Positions 24,494 through 32,841 of a stretch of 37,594 bases of DNA are shown piece after piece. Location: NCBI GenBank assembly GCA_964546955.1, contig CAZJLP010000050.1, positions 1 to 37,594 of the forward strand, in the 5' to 3' direction. The notes under the pieces were generated by a model. That model was not told the origin of the DNA, did no database searches, and saw only the letters and a program-made list of their open reading frames with translations. Source of the stretch: CAZJLP01 sp964546955 (lineage in GTDB: Bacteria; Verrucomicrobiota; Verrucomicrobiia; Opitutales; Opitutaceae). A program made the translations under genes and the position numbers. Every line of letters starts with the position of its first letter. Position 1 is the stretch's first letter.

Positions 24494-25648
24494 ATGGAAA
24501 CTCTCATCGCACCGGCTCAATTTTCTCCCACCCTTCCACCCGAAATTGCCAAAGAGCGTCGCGTGCCCAAGCTGGCCGCTATGGTGCCTGCCTTGCCGCC
24601 CAAGGACCGAATGATGCGCGCGTTCCTCGTCCGGGATCCGGCGGCCGAAGGCATTTTCCTCGTTGGGGTGAAAACGACGGGGATTTTTTGCCGGCCCACG
24701 TGTCGAGCCCGGAAACCGAAGCCGGCGAATGTCGAATTCTTTGCCACTGCCTCACAGGCTCTCCATGGCGGCTACCGCGCCTGCAAGCTTTGCCGCCCGA
24801 TGGACGCGGTGCAACCTCCCCCTCCCCTGGTGCAGCGCTTGCGCGACGCCGTGGAACGCGATCCCACGGGGCGCCTGACGGAAAAAGAGCTGCTGCAACT
24901 GAAAATCGATCCTTCGACGGCGCGTCGTCAGTTTCGGAAGTACTACGGTATGACGTTTCATGCCTACCAGCGTGCCCGTCGCATGGGACTGGCCCTCAAG
25001 GACGTAAAAGCCGGCAGCCGCGTCATCGATGCGCAGCTGGACCGGGGTTTCGAATCCGGCAGCGGTTTTCGCGACGCGTTCGCGAAAATCTTCGGCGAAC
25101 CTCCGCGCCGCGCCGCCGTCACCGCGAGCTGCCTGTGGGCACAACGCATCGACACCCCTCTCGGCACGGTGCTCGGCCTGGCCGATGACCGCGGCCTGCA
25201 CGTGCTCGACTTCGTGGATCGGCGCGGGCTCGAACGGAAACTGGCTTTGCTGAGAAAAAAATACGGAGCTGCGATTGTGCCGGGCGAACATCCGCACCTT
25301 CGCCGCGCGGCGGAGCAGCTCGCCGAGTATTTCGCCGGTGAGCGGCGCGAGTTTCAACTTACCTTCGCCCTCAGCGGTTCCGAATGGGAGAAACGCGTCT
25401 GGGCCGGCCTGCTTGATATTCCATACGGTCAAACGAAAAGCTACAGCCAGCTAGCCGCGGAACTCGGCGAGCCCCGCGCGCGGCGGGCGGTGGGTCGAGC
25501 CAACGGCCTGAATTTTCTCTGCATTGTCATCCCTTGCCATCGAGTCATTCGGGCCGACGGAAGTCTTTGTGGCTACGGAGGCGGACTGTGGCGGAAACAG
25601 TGGTTGCTCGCCCACGAACGCAAACATGCAGAAGCCTTGGAACATTAA
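24494..25648 (+). CDS. ada: bifunctional Ada: methylphosphotriester and O6-methylguanine DNA methyltransferase
   Basis: A 384-residue adaptive-response protein. The N-terminal Ada zinc domain has four cysteines, Cys66 and Cys70 (FCRPTC), Cys97 and Cys100 (ACKLC), the first being the expected acceptor for methyl groups from phosphotriesters. An AraC-like helix-turn-helix region follows (about 125-200), with a second HTH element near GFESGSGFRDAFAKIFG. The C-terminal MGMT domain has the active-site IPCHRVI with Cys348 and the downstream LCGYGGGLWRKQWLLAHE. It repairs alkylation damage and may activate its own gene. The ATG at 24410 abuts the repeat and would add 28 unsupported residues, so ATG 24494 is chosen. 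Its stop shares TTAA with the convergent gene. Confidence 0.95.
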   Translation: METLIAPAQFSPTLPPEIAKERRVPKLAAMVPALPPKDRMMRAFLVRDPAAEGIFLVGVKTTGIFCRPTCRARKPKPANVEFFATASQALHGGYRACKLCRPMDAVQPPPPLVQRLRDAVERDPTGRLTEKELLQLKIDPSTARRQFRKYYGMTFHAYQRARRMGLALKDVKAGSRVIDAQLDRGFESGSGFRDAFAKIFGEPPRRAAVTASCLWAQRIDTPLGTVLGLADDRGLHVLDFVDRRGLERKLALLRKKYGAAIVPGEHPHLRRAAEQLAEYFAGERREFQLTFALSGSEWEKRVWAGLLDIPYGQTKSYSQLAAELGEPRARRAVGRANGLNFLCIVIPCHRVIRADGSLCGYGGGLWRKQWLLAHERKHAEALEH

Positions 25649-26652
25649 TTTGCTGCTGAGGAAATCTCGACGACGATCTTGCCGAATTGGCTTCCTCGCT
25701 CCATCAGGGCAAACGCGTCCGCTGCCTGCTCGAGAGGAACCACGTCGCTCACCACCGGCTTGATCGCGTGCCTGCCGACGAAGTCCACCATCTCCGTCCA
25801 GTCACGCGGGCTTCCCATGGTCGTGCCCAGCAGCGAAAGCTGGCGCCAAAAAACCTTGCGCAAGGCGAGCTTCGAAGGATTCCCCCTCGTGGCGCCAAAG
25901 AACACCACCCGCGCTCCTGGCGCGCAGAGATCCAACAAGTGATCGAAGCCCTCCCCTCCTGCGCTATCGAGCACGACGTCGAAGGGGCCTCCACTCGCGC
26001 TGGCCTGGGCAGCCCAGCCGGGTTGGGTATAATCGAACCCTCCCTTCGCACCGAGCGTTTTTGCCCGGGCGAGCTTCTCCAAACTGCTGGAAGTCACCCA
26101 TACTTCCGCGCCGCTTTTGACCGCGAACTGCAAAGCGCCGAGCGCGACGCCACCGCCGATCCCCGTGATCAGAATGCGTTCGCCCCGTTGCAATCGAGCG
26201 CGGCTATACAAGGCGCGATAGCCGGTCAGACCGGCTAGAGGCAGCGCGGCCGCTTCGTGCCAGGAGAGAAATCCGGGCTTGGGCGCAAGCTGGGCGACCG
26301 GCACCGCCACTTTTTCCGCCAGCGTCCCCGAGCGAGGGAGACCGAGAATTGAGAATGCAGGCCCTTGTGCCGCTTCCGAGGTTCCCCAATCGAAGCTCGG
26401 ATTGATAATCACTTCACGGCCTATCCACGATCCCTCCACGTGAGCGCCGACGGCGGAAACCACCCCTGCCCCGTCGGAGCCGGGAATGCACGGAAACGAA
26501 AGGCCCGCGTACTGGCCCTGCTTGATCCACACGTCGCGATGGTTGAGGGCAGCGGCGCGCAAACTAACGACCACCTCCAGCGGCCCGGGGCTCGGCGCGG
26601 GAGTCTCGGAAACAGACAGCTCGTTGATTTTCGACAGAATGACAGCGCGCAT
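25645..26652 (-). CDS. quinone-oxidoreductase-like zinc-independent alcohol dehydrogenase family protein
   Basis: A 335-residue medium-chain dehydrogenase/reductase. The N-terminal GroES-like domain has LNHRDVWIKQGQYAG and the PGSDGAGVV segment. The Rossmann fold begins near residue 150 with the NAD(P) fingerprint LITGIGGGVALGALQFA. The C-terminal half has VVPLEQAADAFALMERGSQFGKIVV, typical of the quinone oxidoreductase branch. The cysteines needed for a structural or catalytic zinc are not seen in the usual places. The substrate is unknown, probably a quinone, enal or similar electrophile. Start ATG 26652 chosen over the longer frame. The stop codon overlaps the convergent ada stop by four bases. 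Confidence 0.9.
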   Translation of the reverse strand: MRAVILSKINELSVSETPAPSPGPLEVVVSLRAAALNHRDVWIKQGQYAGLSFPCIPGSDGAGVVSAVGAHVEGSWIGREVIINPSFDWGTSEAAQGPAFSILGLPRSGTLAEKVAVPVAQLAPKPGFLSWHEAAALPLAGLTGYRALYSRARLQRGERILITGIGGGVALGALQFAVKSGAEVWVTSSSLEKLARAKTLGAKGGFDYTQPGWAAQASASGGPFDVVLDSAGGEGFDHLLDLCAPGARVVFFGATRGNPSKLALRKVFWRQLSLLGTTMGSPRDWTEMVDFVGRHAIKPVVSDVVPLEQAADAFALMERGSQFGKIVVEISSAAN

Positions 26653-26721
26653 GAGGATGAGTGATTGAAAGCTTTGGGGCGGCCGGCAACCTGTTACGGT
26701 CTTCTCCCTCAATTCTCAAAC

Positions 26722-27291
26722 GTGCTGATCGCATTTCACAAGCCCTATGGGGTTCTCTCGCAGTTTACTCCCGAACCCGGGTCGAAGTGGCGGACACTGG
26801 CCGACTTCGGCCTTCCGAAGTCCGTCTACCCCGTCGGACGTCTGGATGCCGATTCGGAGGGCCTCTTGCTTTTGAGCGACGAACCGCGGCTGAATTCGGA
26901 TCTCCTCGACCCCAGGGGCGAACATCGGCGCGAATACTGGGTGCAGGTTGAACGCGTTCCCGCGACTGACGCCTTGGCCCGCCTCAGCCGCGGAAATCTC
27001 GACCTCGGCGATTTCCGCACGCTGCCCTGCGCGGTGCGCCGCTTCGATCCGCCGTCGGATCTGCCGGCGCGCAGGCCACCGGTCCGCTTCCGCAAGACCG
27101 TGCCGGATTGCTGGCTTTCGATGGAGCTAATCGAGGGCAAAAACCGCCAAGTCCGCCGAATGACCGCCGCGGTCGGCCATCCGACGTTGCGCCTGATCCG
27201 CGCCCGCATCGGACAATTCCCCCTCGGCAAGCTCGAGCCAGGCAAATGGCGCCCCTTGACTGAAGTCGAGCGCGCACAGGTATTCGACTGA
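26722..27291 (+). CDS. 23S rRNA pseudouridine synthase of the RluE type
   Basis: A 189-residue protein of the RsuA/RluB/RluE/RluF family, which isomerises a uridine in rRNA. The catalytic motif is GRLDADSEGLLLLSDE with the nucleophile Asp in GRLD at about residues 38-41. The start region VLIAFHKPYGVLSQFTPE and the C-terminal motif EGKNRQVRRMTAAVGHPTLRLIR are diagnostic. There is no N-terminal S4 domain, which points to RluE, rather than RsuA, RluB or RluF. GTG at 26722 is the start, since homology begins at once. The upstream frame from 26665 has no family similarity. Confidence 0.92.
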   Translation: MLIAFHKPYGVLSQFTPEPGSKWRTLADFGLPKSVYPVGRLDADSEGLLLLSDEPRLNSDLLDPRGEHRREYWVQVERVPATDALARLSRGNLDLGDFRTLPCAVRRFDPPSDLPARRPPVRFRKTVPDCWLSMELIEGKNRQVRRMTAAVGHPTLRLIRARIGQFPLGKLEPGKWRPLTEVERAQVFD

Positions 27292-27371
27292 CACGCACAA
27301 ATGCCGCTACTGTTTCCGTCTTGATCAGCGAAAATCAGCGCTATCGGCTCGGAAAGGCCGCGGCGGAATGA

Positions 27372-27490
27372 ACAGAAGATAACGAAGGGAACGAAGAGAC
27401 ACCAGTGAGAGCGGGATTGTCCGCCATGCGTTGCCTGGCCTCATATCCCCAGATCACAGGCGGCTCTTCGTTCCCTTCGAGATCTTCTGT
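27372..27490. repeat. 119-base inverted-repeat element (MITE-like)
   Basis: A 27-base arm (27372-27398) is repeated in inverse orientation at 27464-27490 with 25 of 27 positions complementary. The interior is 65 bases. No coding frame of note lies inside. It occupies the convergent gap between the pseudouridine synthase (ends 27291) and the transporter (ends 27587). A transcript in either direction would form a long hairpin. No flanking duplication was identified. Confidence 0.75.
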
Positions 27491-27586
27491 AATCGGGTTG
27501 GGAATTGAGATTGAGTCGAGGTCACGTGCGACGAATCCACGAGACGCTCGCCCGACCCAACGCGAAGCTCGGTCGCAAAATTCCGT

Positions 27587-28549
27587 TCAGGGCTCCCGCG
27601 ACCAGCGGCTGGCGAGAAAGCCTCCGGCGATCAATTGGCCTGTGTGATAGATCATGACTGGAAGCAAAATTGCACTTAGGGCGGGGTGAGCGCCGAAAAT
27701 CAATCCGGCCATCGGCACTCCGGTTGCCAGGGATTTTTTGGACCCGCAAAAGACCGCGGCGATCTTGTCCGCGCGTGAGAAGCCGCAGGCCCGGCTCGTC
27801 GCAAACAGCACCCCCACCATGATTGCAAAAACTCCGCCCGTAAGAGCGACCGTGACGACGACAGTCTTCACTCCATTCTGAGTCCAAACCCCCGTGCGCA
27901 GCGAGTCGCAGAACGACGTGTAGACCAACAGCAAGATGGTGCAGCGATCGACAATCTGAATGCCTTTCTTCCGGGCTTCGGCCCAACGGCCAAGGAGCGG
28001 GCGCAGAAACTGGCCCGCGGCAAGAGGCAGGAAAAGCCAAAGGGTGAGGTCGAGGATCACCTTCCCGACCGGAACCGCATGTCCCGTGGTGGTTGCAATC
28101 CAGCCGACCCAAAGAGGGGTGATGAAAATTCCCAGGACACTTGAGAACGCCGCGTTGAACACCGCGGCCGGCACATTGCCTCGGGCCGCAGCAGTCAGGG
28201 CAACGGACGAAGACACGGTCGAGGGCAAAGCGCACAGATAGAAAAAACCCAGCCGAAGGTCCTCGCCCACCGCTCCTTCGAGCCCCCGCCAGATTGTCCA
28301 ACCAAGCAAAGGAAACACGACGAACGTGGAGAGTTGAACCACGACATGAAGCCGCCAGCTCAGGACGCCCGCTCGCAGAGCCAGAGACGAGAGCAACAGC
28401 CCATGAAGGAAGAAAATGAGCGCGATACCGCCCTTGTTTAGTTTTTCGGGCTGTAAAATGCCTCCCTGCGAGCCCGGCTCCGGAAACAACCAGGCCAAAA
28501 CGACCGCTGCCGCCATTCCGAGCAAAAACCAATCGATCTTCAGCTTCAC
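27587..28549 (-). CDS. bile acid:sodium symporter family transporter (YfeH-like, SBF)
   Basis: A 320-residue integral membrane protein with about ten hydrophobic segments from residue 5 to 310. Family signatures include the early LFPEPGSQGG loop, FFLHGLLLSSLAL, LCALPSTVSSSVALT with the small-residue-rich crossover near residue 110, GNVPAAVFNAAFSSVLGIF, and FCGSKKSLATGVPMA in the C-terminal half. The YfeH/DUF4137 branch of the SBF superfamily has no settled substrate. It starts with GTG at 28549, overlapping the MurJ stop as GTGA, so it is translationally coupled to murJ. Confidence 0.93.
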   Translation of the reverse strand: MKLKIDWFLLGMAAAVVLAWLFPEPGSQGGILQPEKLNKGGIALIFFLHGLLLSSLALRAGVLSWRLHVVVQLSTFVVFPLLGWTIWRGLEGAVGEDLRLGFFYLCALPSTVSSSVALTAAARGNVPAAVFNAAFSSVLGIFITPLWVGWIATTTGHAVPVGKVILDLTLWLFLPLAAGQFLRPLLGRWAEARKKGIQIVDRCTILLLVYTSFCDSLRTGVWTQNGVKTVVVTVALTGGVFAIMVGVLFATSRACGFSRADKIAAVFCGSKKSLATGVPMAGLIFGAHPALSAILLPVMIYHTGQLIAGGFLASRWSREP

Positions 28550-30153
28550 GAATTCTGCGTCCCTGCGGTTCGGCCGGTCCTTCGACGCTGCCACAAAGCG
28601 ATCAATTCCTGACGCTCGGACAACGGGAGGAGCCGCCACATCAGCCCGGCATAGAGCGCGACGCCAGTGGCAATAGCCACGCCGATGCCCAAGGACTCGG
28701 AAATCCGCCCCGAAGGAAGAAAGCGCGCCCAAACCCAGGCGATGGCCGCGACGGCGACGGCCATGACCACGGTGCCGAAAACAATTCGCCCAAGATCGTT
28801 CAGCAAGTGCCGGAAGGCCAGGTCCGGCTGGTCGCGCGAAAGCCGGGCTTGCAGGTACCACGCCTGCACCGCGCTGGCCACATTGCCCGCGATCGCCAGG
28901 CCTAAAATCGACAGCGGGCCCATCAAAGCGATGCTGAGCGCAAGATTGACCGCGAAGCTGAGCAAGGCTGCCCGCACCGGTGTCCGGCCATCTTTGCGCG
29001 CATAAAAAGCGCGCAGCACAAGGTTGACAAAGGATAGGAACGGAAGTCCCAGGGCGTAAACCGCAAGAATCGGAGTCATCATCGCCGTGCCCTCCTCGGT
29101 GAACGCACCGTGTTCGAACAGCACCCGGATGATCGGCCCGCCCAGCAACAAGAGTCCTGCCGCGGCAGGCACGTTGATGAGCAAAATGAGCCGCATGCCC
29201 TGCCGATACGCGGAAGCGAGCTGGCCAAAATTTCCCTCCGCCGCGTAACGAGAGATCAATGGGAAAACAACCGTCGACACCGCGACCGCGAACACTCCGA
29301 TCGGCAACTCCATCAGGCGCGTGGCGTAGTTGAGGATCGATACCGCGGCATCGTTCAGCGACAAACCGATCAGCCGCGAGACCGTCATGTTGATGAGGTA
29401 GATGGCCGAACCCAATACGGTGGGAGCCATAAGCGCCGCGACAGCCTTGACTTGCGGGCTTCGCGCCAAATCCAGGCGCGGACGCCAGCCCTGCCGGGCC
29501 AGCGCCACCGCCGGCACCGCCATCTGGAGGAAGCCGCCGATCAACACTCCGACACAAAACCAGTTCATCTTGGTTTCGTCCGTCCCGCCCGACCACCACA
29601 CCGCCGCGGCAAGGAATCCAAGCATGGAAAGGTTGAGCCAGATCGGCGAGAGTGCCGGCTCCAGGAACCGATTTAATGTCTGGAGCGTCGCGCTAAAGGC
29701 AGCGGCGAGACAGACGAAAACCAGGTACGGGAAAAGAACCACGGCCAGGCGTGCCGCCAACGCCCACCTTGCAACCCCCGCTTCGTCCTGTCCGCAAGCG
29801 ATCGCCGCGCGGCGCACCCATTCTTCCTGCCCGAACAGCGCCATCGCGAACAAGACGATCGCCCCCGATGCCAAGAGCAGCCAGCTCGAAACCTGATTGA
29901 CCAAAGCAAACGCGCCAGACCGCTGCTGGCGGACGAGTTCGTCGTTCAGCGTGGGCACGAAGGCGGCCGTCATGCCCCCCTCCGCCAAGAGGCGCCGGAA
30001 GAGATTGGGCAATTGGAAGGCCGTGCCGAAGGCGGAAGCGAGCGCGCTGACACCGAAGACGTGGGCAAATGCGATTTCGCGCGCAAGGCCGAGCACACGC
30101 GACATCATCGTTGCGGTGGCCACGACGCCGATATTTTTCAGGCTCTTCGACAC
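28546..30153 (-). CDS. murJ: lipid II flippase MurJ
   Basis: A 535-residue polytopic membrane protein (about 14 helices) that moves lipid II across the inner membrane for peptidoglycan synthesis. The start region (SKSLKNIGVVATATMMSRVLGLAREIAFAHVFG) and the segment LPNLFRRLLAEGGMTAAFVPTL (near residue 45-66) are diagnostic. The arginines there and in TRLMELPIGVFAVAVSTVVFPLISRYA (near 245-270) correspond to cavity residues of the family. The start is set at GTG 30153, where similarity begins. The ATG at 30261 would add 36 residues of no MurJ character. It forms a two-gene unit with the SBF transporter downstream. Confidence 0.95.
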   Translation of the reverse strand: MSKSLKNIGVVATATMMSRVLGLAREIAFAHVFGVSALASAFGTAFQLPNLFRRLLAEGGMTAAFVPTLNDELVRQQRSGAFALVNQVSSWLLLASGAIVLFAMALFGQEEWVRRAAIACGQDEAGVARWALAARLAVVLFPYLVFVCLAAAFSATLQTLNRFLEPALSPIWLNLSMLGFLAAAVWWSGGTDETKMNWFCVGVLIGGFLQMAVPAVALARQGWRPRLDLARSPQVKAVAALMAPTVLGSAIYLINMTVSRLIGLSLNDAAVSILNYATRLMELPIGVFAVAVSTVVFPLISRYAAEGNFGQLASAYRQGMRLILLINVPAAAGLLLLGGPIIRVLFEHGAFTEEGTAMMTPILAVYALGLPFLSFVNLVLRAFYARKDGRTPVRAALLSFAVNLALSIALMGPLSILGLAIAGNVASAVQAWYLQARLSRDQPDLAFRHLLNDLGRIVFGTVVMAVAVAAIAWVWARFLPSGRISESLGIGVAIATGVALYAGLMWRLLPLSERQELIALWQRRRTGRTAGTQNS

Positions 30154-30415
30154 CGCTACGGTTTTCGGGATGCACGTTGGTGTTAGCAAGTTAAACAACG
30201 CGGGAAGGCGCGGTTGACGAGATAGCGTACAACACTCCCAAGGCGTACGCACCGAAGGCAAATCTCCGTCAACCTCGGCCGCAAGTGGCGGCTCGCTGCT
30301 GAAACTGGTTTGTTTCTCGTTATTTGTTCCCTCGATACGTGCGATTTTCGACTCCGGTTACTTTTGCGCGCCGATGATTGACGGACGTTTCTTCGGGCGA
30401 CACCCTGCCACTGCC

Positions 30416-31447
30416 ATGCCGATCGTGCCCAAACTCATCGAAAAACTCCAGCGCCACCCGAAGCGCGTCGTTTTTCCGGAAGGAGGCGACCCGCGCGTAC
30501 TGCAAGCGGCTCGTCAATGGGTGACCCGTCGCATGGGCGCACCCATTCTCCTCGGCGACCGAACCCTGATCAAGGCCACTGCTCAACGCCTCGACATCAA
30601 CCTTCAGGGGATGCGCATCATCGAGCCGGAACGAAGCGAGGATCTCGAGGGATTTGCCGTCCAGTTGGAGACGCTGCGCCGGGACAAGGGCCTGACGTTG
30701 CCGCAAGCCCGCGCCGCGGTTCGCGATTCCAACTACTACGCCGTTCTCATGCTGGCGAATAGCCAAGCCGACGCGATGGTGGGCGGCGCGACCAGCACCG
30801 CGTCCAGCGCCCTGCGTCCCCTCTTCCAGATCATTCCCCGGCAAGAACACTCCAAGACCGCGTCTTCGCTGATGATCATCGACTTCGACGAGAAAAAAGT
30901 CGGCAGCGACGGAGCCCTCTTTTTTGCGGACTGCGGCGTATTGCCGGAACCGACCGCGGAACAGTTGGCCGACATCGCGCTCACCACGGCCACGGTCGCC
31001 CGTCATTTGACGAATGAAGTGCCGCGGGTGGCCATGCTCAGTTGGTCCACCTTGGCCGACTCCGCCCATCCCGCCCTCCTAAAGGTCCGACGCGCCACCG
31101 AACTAGCCCGCCTAAAGGCTGCCGCGGCGAAACTGGAGATCGAGATCGATGGACCGCTCCAGGTCGACGCGGCGCTGGATACGCTTGCAGCGGAAACAAA
31201 AAAAGTCGGCGGGACGGTCGCGGGTCGGGCCAACGTGCTTATTTTTCCCGATCTCGCGGCGGGCAACATCGCTTTCAAACTCGTGCATATCCTGGCCGGC
31301 GCGAATTCCTTCGGCCAGATCATCACCGGCTTGAGTCGTCCCGCGGCCGAAATCAGCCGCGGTTCGAGCGCTCACGACGTCTTCGGGGCCGCTGCCATCG
31401 TCGGCTGCCAAGCGATCGATCGCCGGCTGCTTTACGGAGCGGCATGA
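30416..31447 (+). CDS. pta: phosphate acetyltransferase, catalytic domain as a separate protein
   Basis: A 343-residue enzyme that converts acetyl-CoA and phosphate to acetyl phosphate and CoA. The whole length is the PTA_PTB domain. It starts PIVPKLIEKLQRHPKRVVFPEGGDPRVL, followed by the MVGGATSTASSALRPLFQII segment near residues 120-140 and the C-terminal ISRGSSAHDVFGAAAIVGCQA, which carries the conserved arginine-serine loop for phosphate and CoA. It has no N-terminal regulatory half. That half is encoded by the next gene. ATG 30416 is chosen because homology starts there, rather than the in-frame ATG 42 bases earlier. It lies divergently from murJ. Confidence 0.94.
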   Translation: MPIVPKLIEKLQRHPKRVVFPEGGDPRVLQAARQWVTRRMGAPILLGDRTLIKATAQRLDINLQGMRIIEPERSEDLEGFAVQLETLRRDKGLTLPQARAAVRDSNYYAVLMLANSQADAMVGGATSTASSALRPLFQIIPRQEHSKTASSLMIIDFDEKKVGSDGALFFADCGVLPEPTAEQLADIALTTATVARHLTNEVPRVAMLSWSTLADSAHPALLKVRRATELARLKAAAAKLEIEIDGPLQVDAALDTLAAETKKVGGTVAGRANVLIFPDLAAGNIAFKLVHILAGANSFGQIITGLSRPAAEISRGSSAHDVFGAAAIVGCQAIDRRLLYGAA

Positions 31448-31464
31448 GTGACGCTGCCACTCGA

Positions 31465-31522
31465 GTTTGGAGCTTAGGGTTTGGAGTTGAGGGTTAGTTT
31501 TCCCGAACTCCAAACTCCAAAC
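31465..31522. repeat. GTTTGGAG inverted repeat between the two pta genes
   Basis: GTTTGGAGTT (31479-31488) pairs perfectly with AACTCCAAAC (31506-31515). A second GTTTGGAG (31465-31472) pairs with CTCCAAAC (31515-31522, sharing one base), extending the stem imperfectly. A related word, GGAGCTTAGAG, recurs at 32734-32744 next to the following gene (compare GGAGCTTAGGG at 31469-31479). It looks like part of a dispersed low-complexity repeat family. It could attenuate or protect the pta transcript. Confidence 0.6.
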
Positions 31523-31548
31523 CAGAAACGAAACTACCAACTTAGCCT

Positions 31549-32709
31549 ATGGCGCCCCCTCCGAATCCCGCCGATTTGCCTCCGTTGCCATTACTGCACG
31601 AGCCGACTAATACGTCGACCAAGCGCGTATTTGTCGCGGCGACGCGAATGAACGACGGAAAGACGACGACCTGCCTCGGACTTTTCGCCGCTCTTTTGTC
31701 GCTCTACCCGAGGGTGGGCTTCATCAAACCTGTCGGTCAGCGTTTCATCGAGGTCGACGGACACAAGGTCGACGAGGATTCTTACCTGCTCGATGTGATC
31801 TACAACGTTCACGTGCCGATTGAGAGCATGAGCCCCGTGACGGTGGACGGTACCTTCACGCGCCGCTTCTTGAAGCAACCCGCCTCGATGCTGGCCGAGC
31901 TCGAGGACAAAATCTGCCGAGCTTTCGACCGGGTGTCGTGGGAGAAGGATTTCACCTTGATCGAAGGCACCGGCCACGCCGGCGTGGGCTCCGTCTTTAA
32001 TTTGTCCAACGCTCGGGTAGCCAAGCTGCTCAAAGCGAAAGTCGTGCTGGTGACCCCCGGCGGGATCGGGCGGCCGATCGATGAGATCGCCCTGAACAAA
32101 GCTTTGTTCGACCAGGCCGGAGTGGAGGTGATCGGCGCGATTCTCAACAAGGTCGACGCGGATAAGATGTCGCAAATCGTCGAATACGCCGGACTCGGCC
32201 TTCAGCGCCTCGGCGTTCCTCTGCTTGGAGTGTTGCCGGTCCAGAAGATGCTGACCGCTCCGAATCTTTCCCAGATCGTCGAGGAAATAGAAGGCAAGTG
32301 GCTCAACGCGCGGCATCTGGGCACAAAGCAGCGCGTGCAGCGCGTCGTCGTCGGCGCGATGACCGCCAAGGGTGTCATCGACTACCTCCAACCGGGAGTC
32401 CTTTTGATCACGCCCGGCGACCGGGATGACATTATCCTTGCCGCCGTTTCGCACGCCAAACTTCCGGGCGACAAGTCCATCGCCGGTATCATTCTCACTA
32501 ACGATATCCTGCCGCACCCCAAGCTCCTCGATCTGCTTGCGCAGACCGACATCCCCGTCATCGCGGCCAAGGAAGAGAGCTATACGCTGACGTCAAAAAT
32601 CAACAGCATGACGGTCAAGACCCAGCCCCAGGACACGGACAAGATTCCTGTGATCAAAAGCCTGATCACCGAGCACGTGGACCTGAAAAAGCTCCTGGCT
32701 CGCTGTTGA
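31549..32709 (+). CDS. P-loop (BioD-like) and DRTGG-domain protein, the N-terminal half of long phosphotransacetylases
   Basis: A 386-residue protein. After a Pro-rich leader, a dethiobiotin-synthetase-like P-loop domain (about 25-245) shows a nucleotide motif with GKTTT (FVAATRMNDGKTTTCLGL, residues about 28-45), then GFIKPVGQRF and FTLIEGTGHAGVGSVFNLSNA. A DRTGG domain follows (about 262-375) with VVVGAMTAKGVIDYLQPGVLLITPGDRDDIILAA. In E. coli-type Pta these domains form the regulatory N-terminus, responding to NADH and ligands. Here they are a separate protein encoded about 100 bases after the catalytic gene. A role as regulatory partner of Pta is inferred from position and homology. Confidence 0.88.
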   Translation: MAPPPNPADLPPLPLLHEPTNTSTKRVFVAATRMNDGKTTTCLGLFAALLSLYPRVGFIKPVGQRFIEVDGHKVDEDSYLLDVIYNVHVPIESMSPVTVDGTFTRRFLKQPASMLAELEDKICRAFDRVSWEKDFTLIEGTGHAGVGSVFNLSNARVAKLLKAKVVLVTPGGIGRPIDEIALNKALFDQAGVEVIGAILNKVDADKMSQIVEYAGLGLQRLGVPLLGVLPVQKMLTAPNLSQIVEEIEGKWLNARHLGTKQRVQRVVVGAMTAKGVIDYLQPGVLLITPGDRDDIILAAVSHAKLPGDKSIAGIILTNDILPHPKLLDLLAQTDIPVIAAKEESYTLTSKINSMTVKTQPQDTDKIPVIKSLITEHVDLKKLLARC

Positions 32710-32841
32710 GCCCGGCGCGGCCAGGCGATGCCTGGAGCTTAGAGTCTCGAGCTAAAAGCAGCACCTTGCTTCCCGCTCTCGGCTCTGGGCGCAACACTCC
32801 CTCCATTTTGTAACTACGAGGCTACCGGCTGCCCGCCTCGA

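Noticed and set aside
28550..29599. An N-terminal extension of the transporter frame (670 residues in total)
   Set aside because: The extension overlaps murJ in another frame and has no transporter features. Homology begins at the GTG at 28549, which forms a GTGA overlap with the murJ stop.
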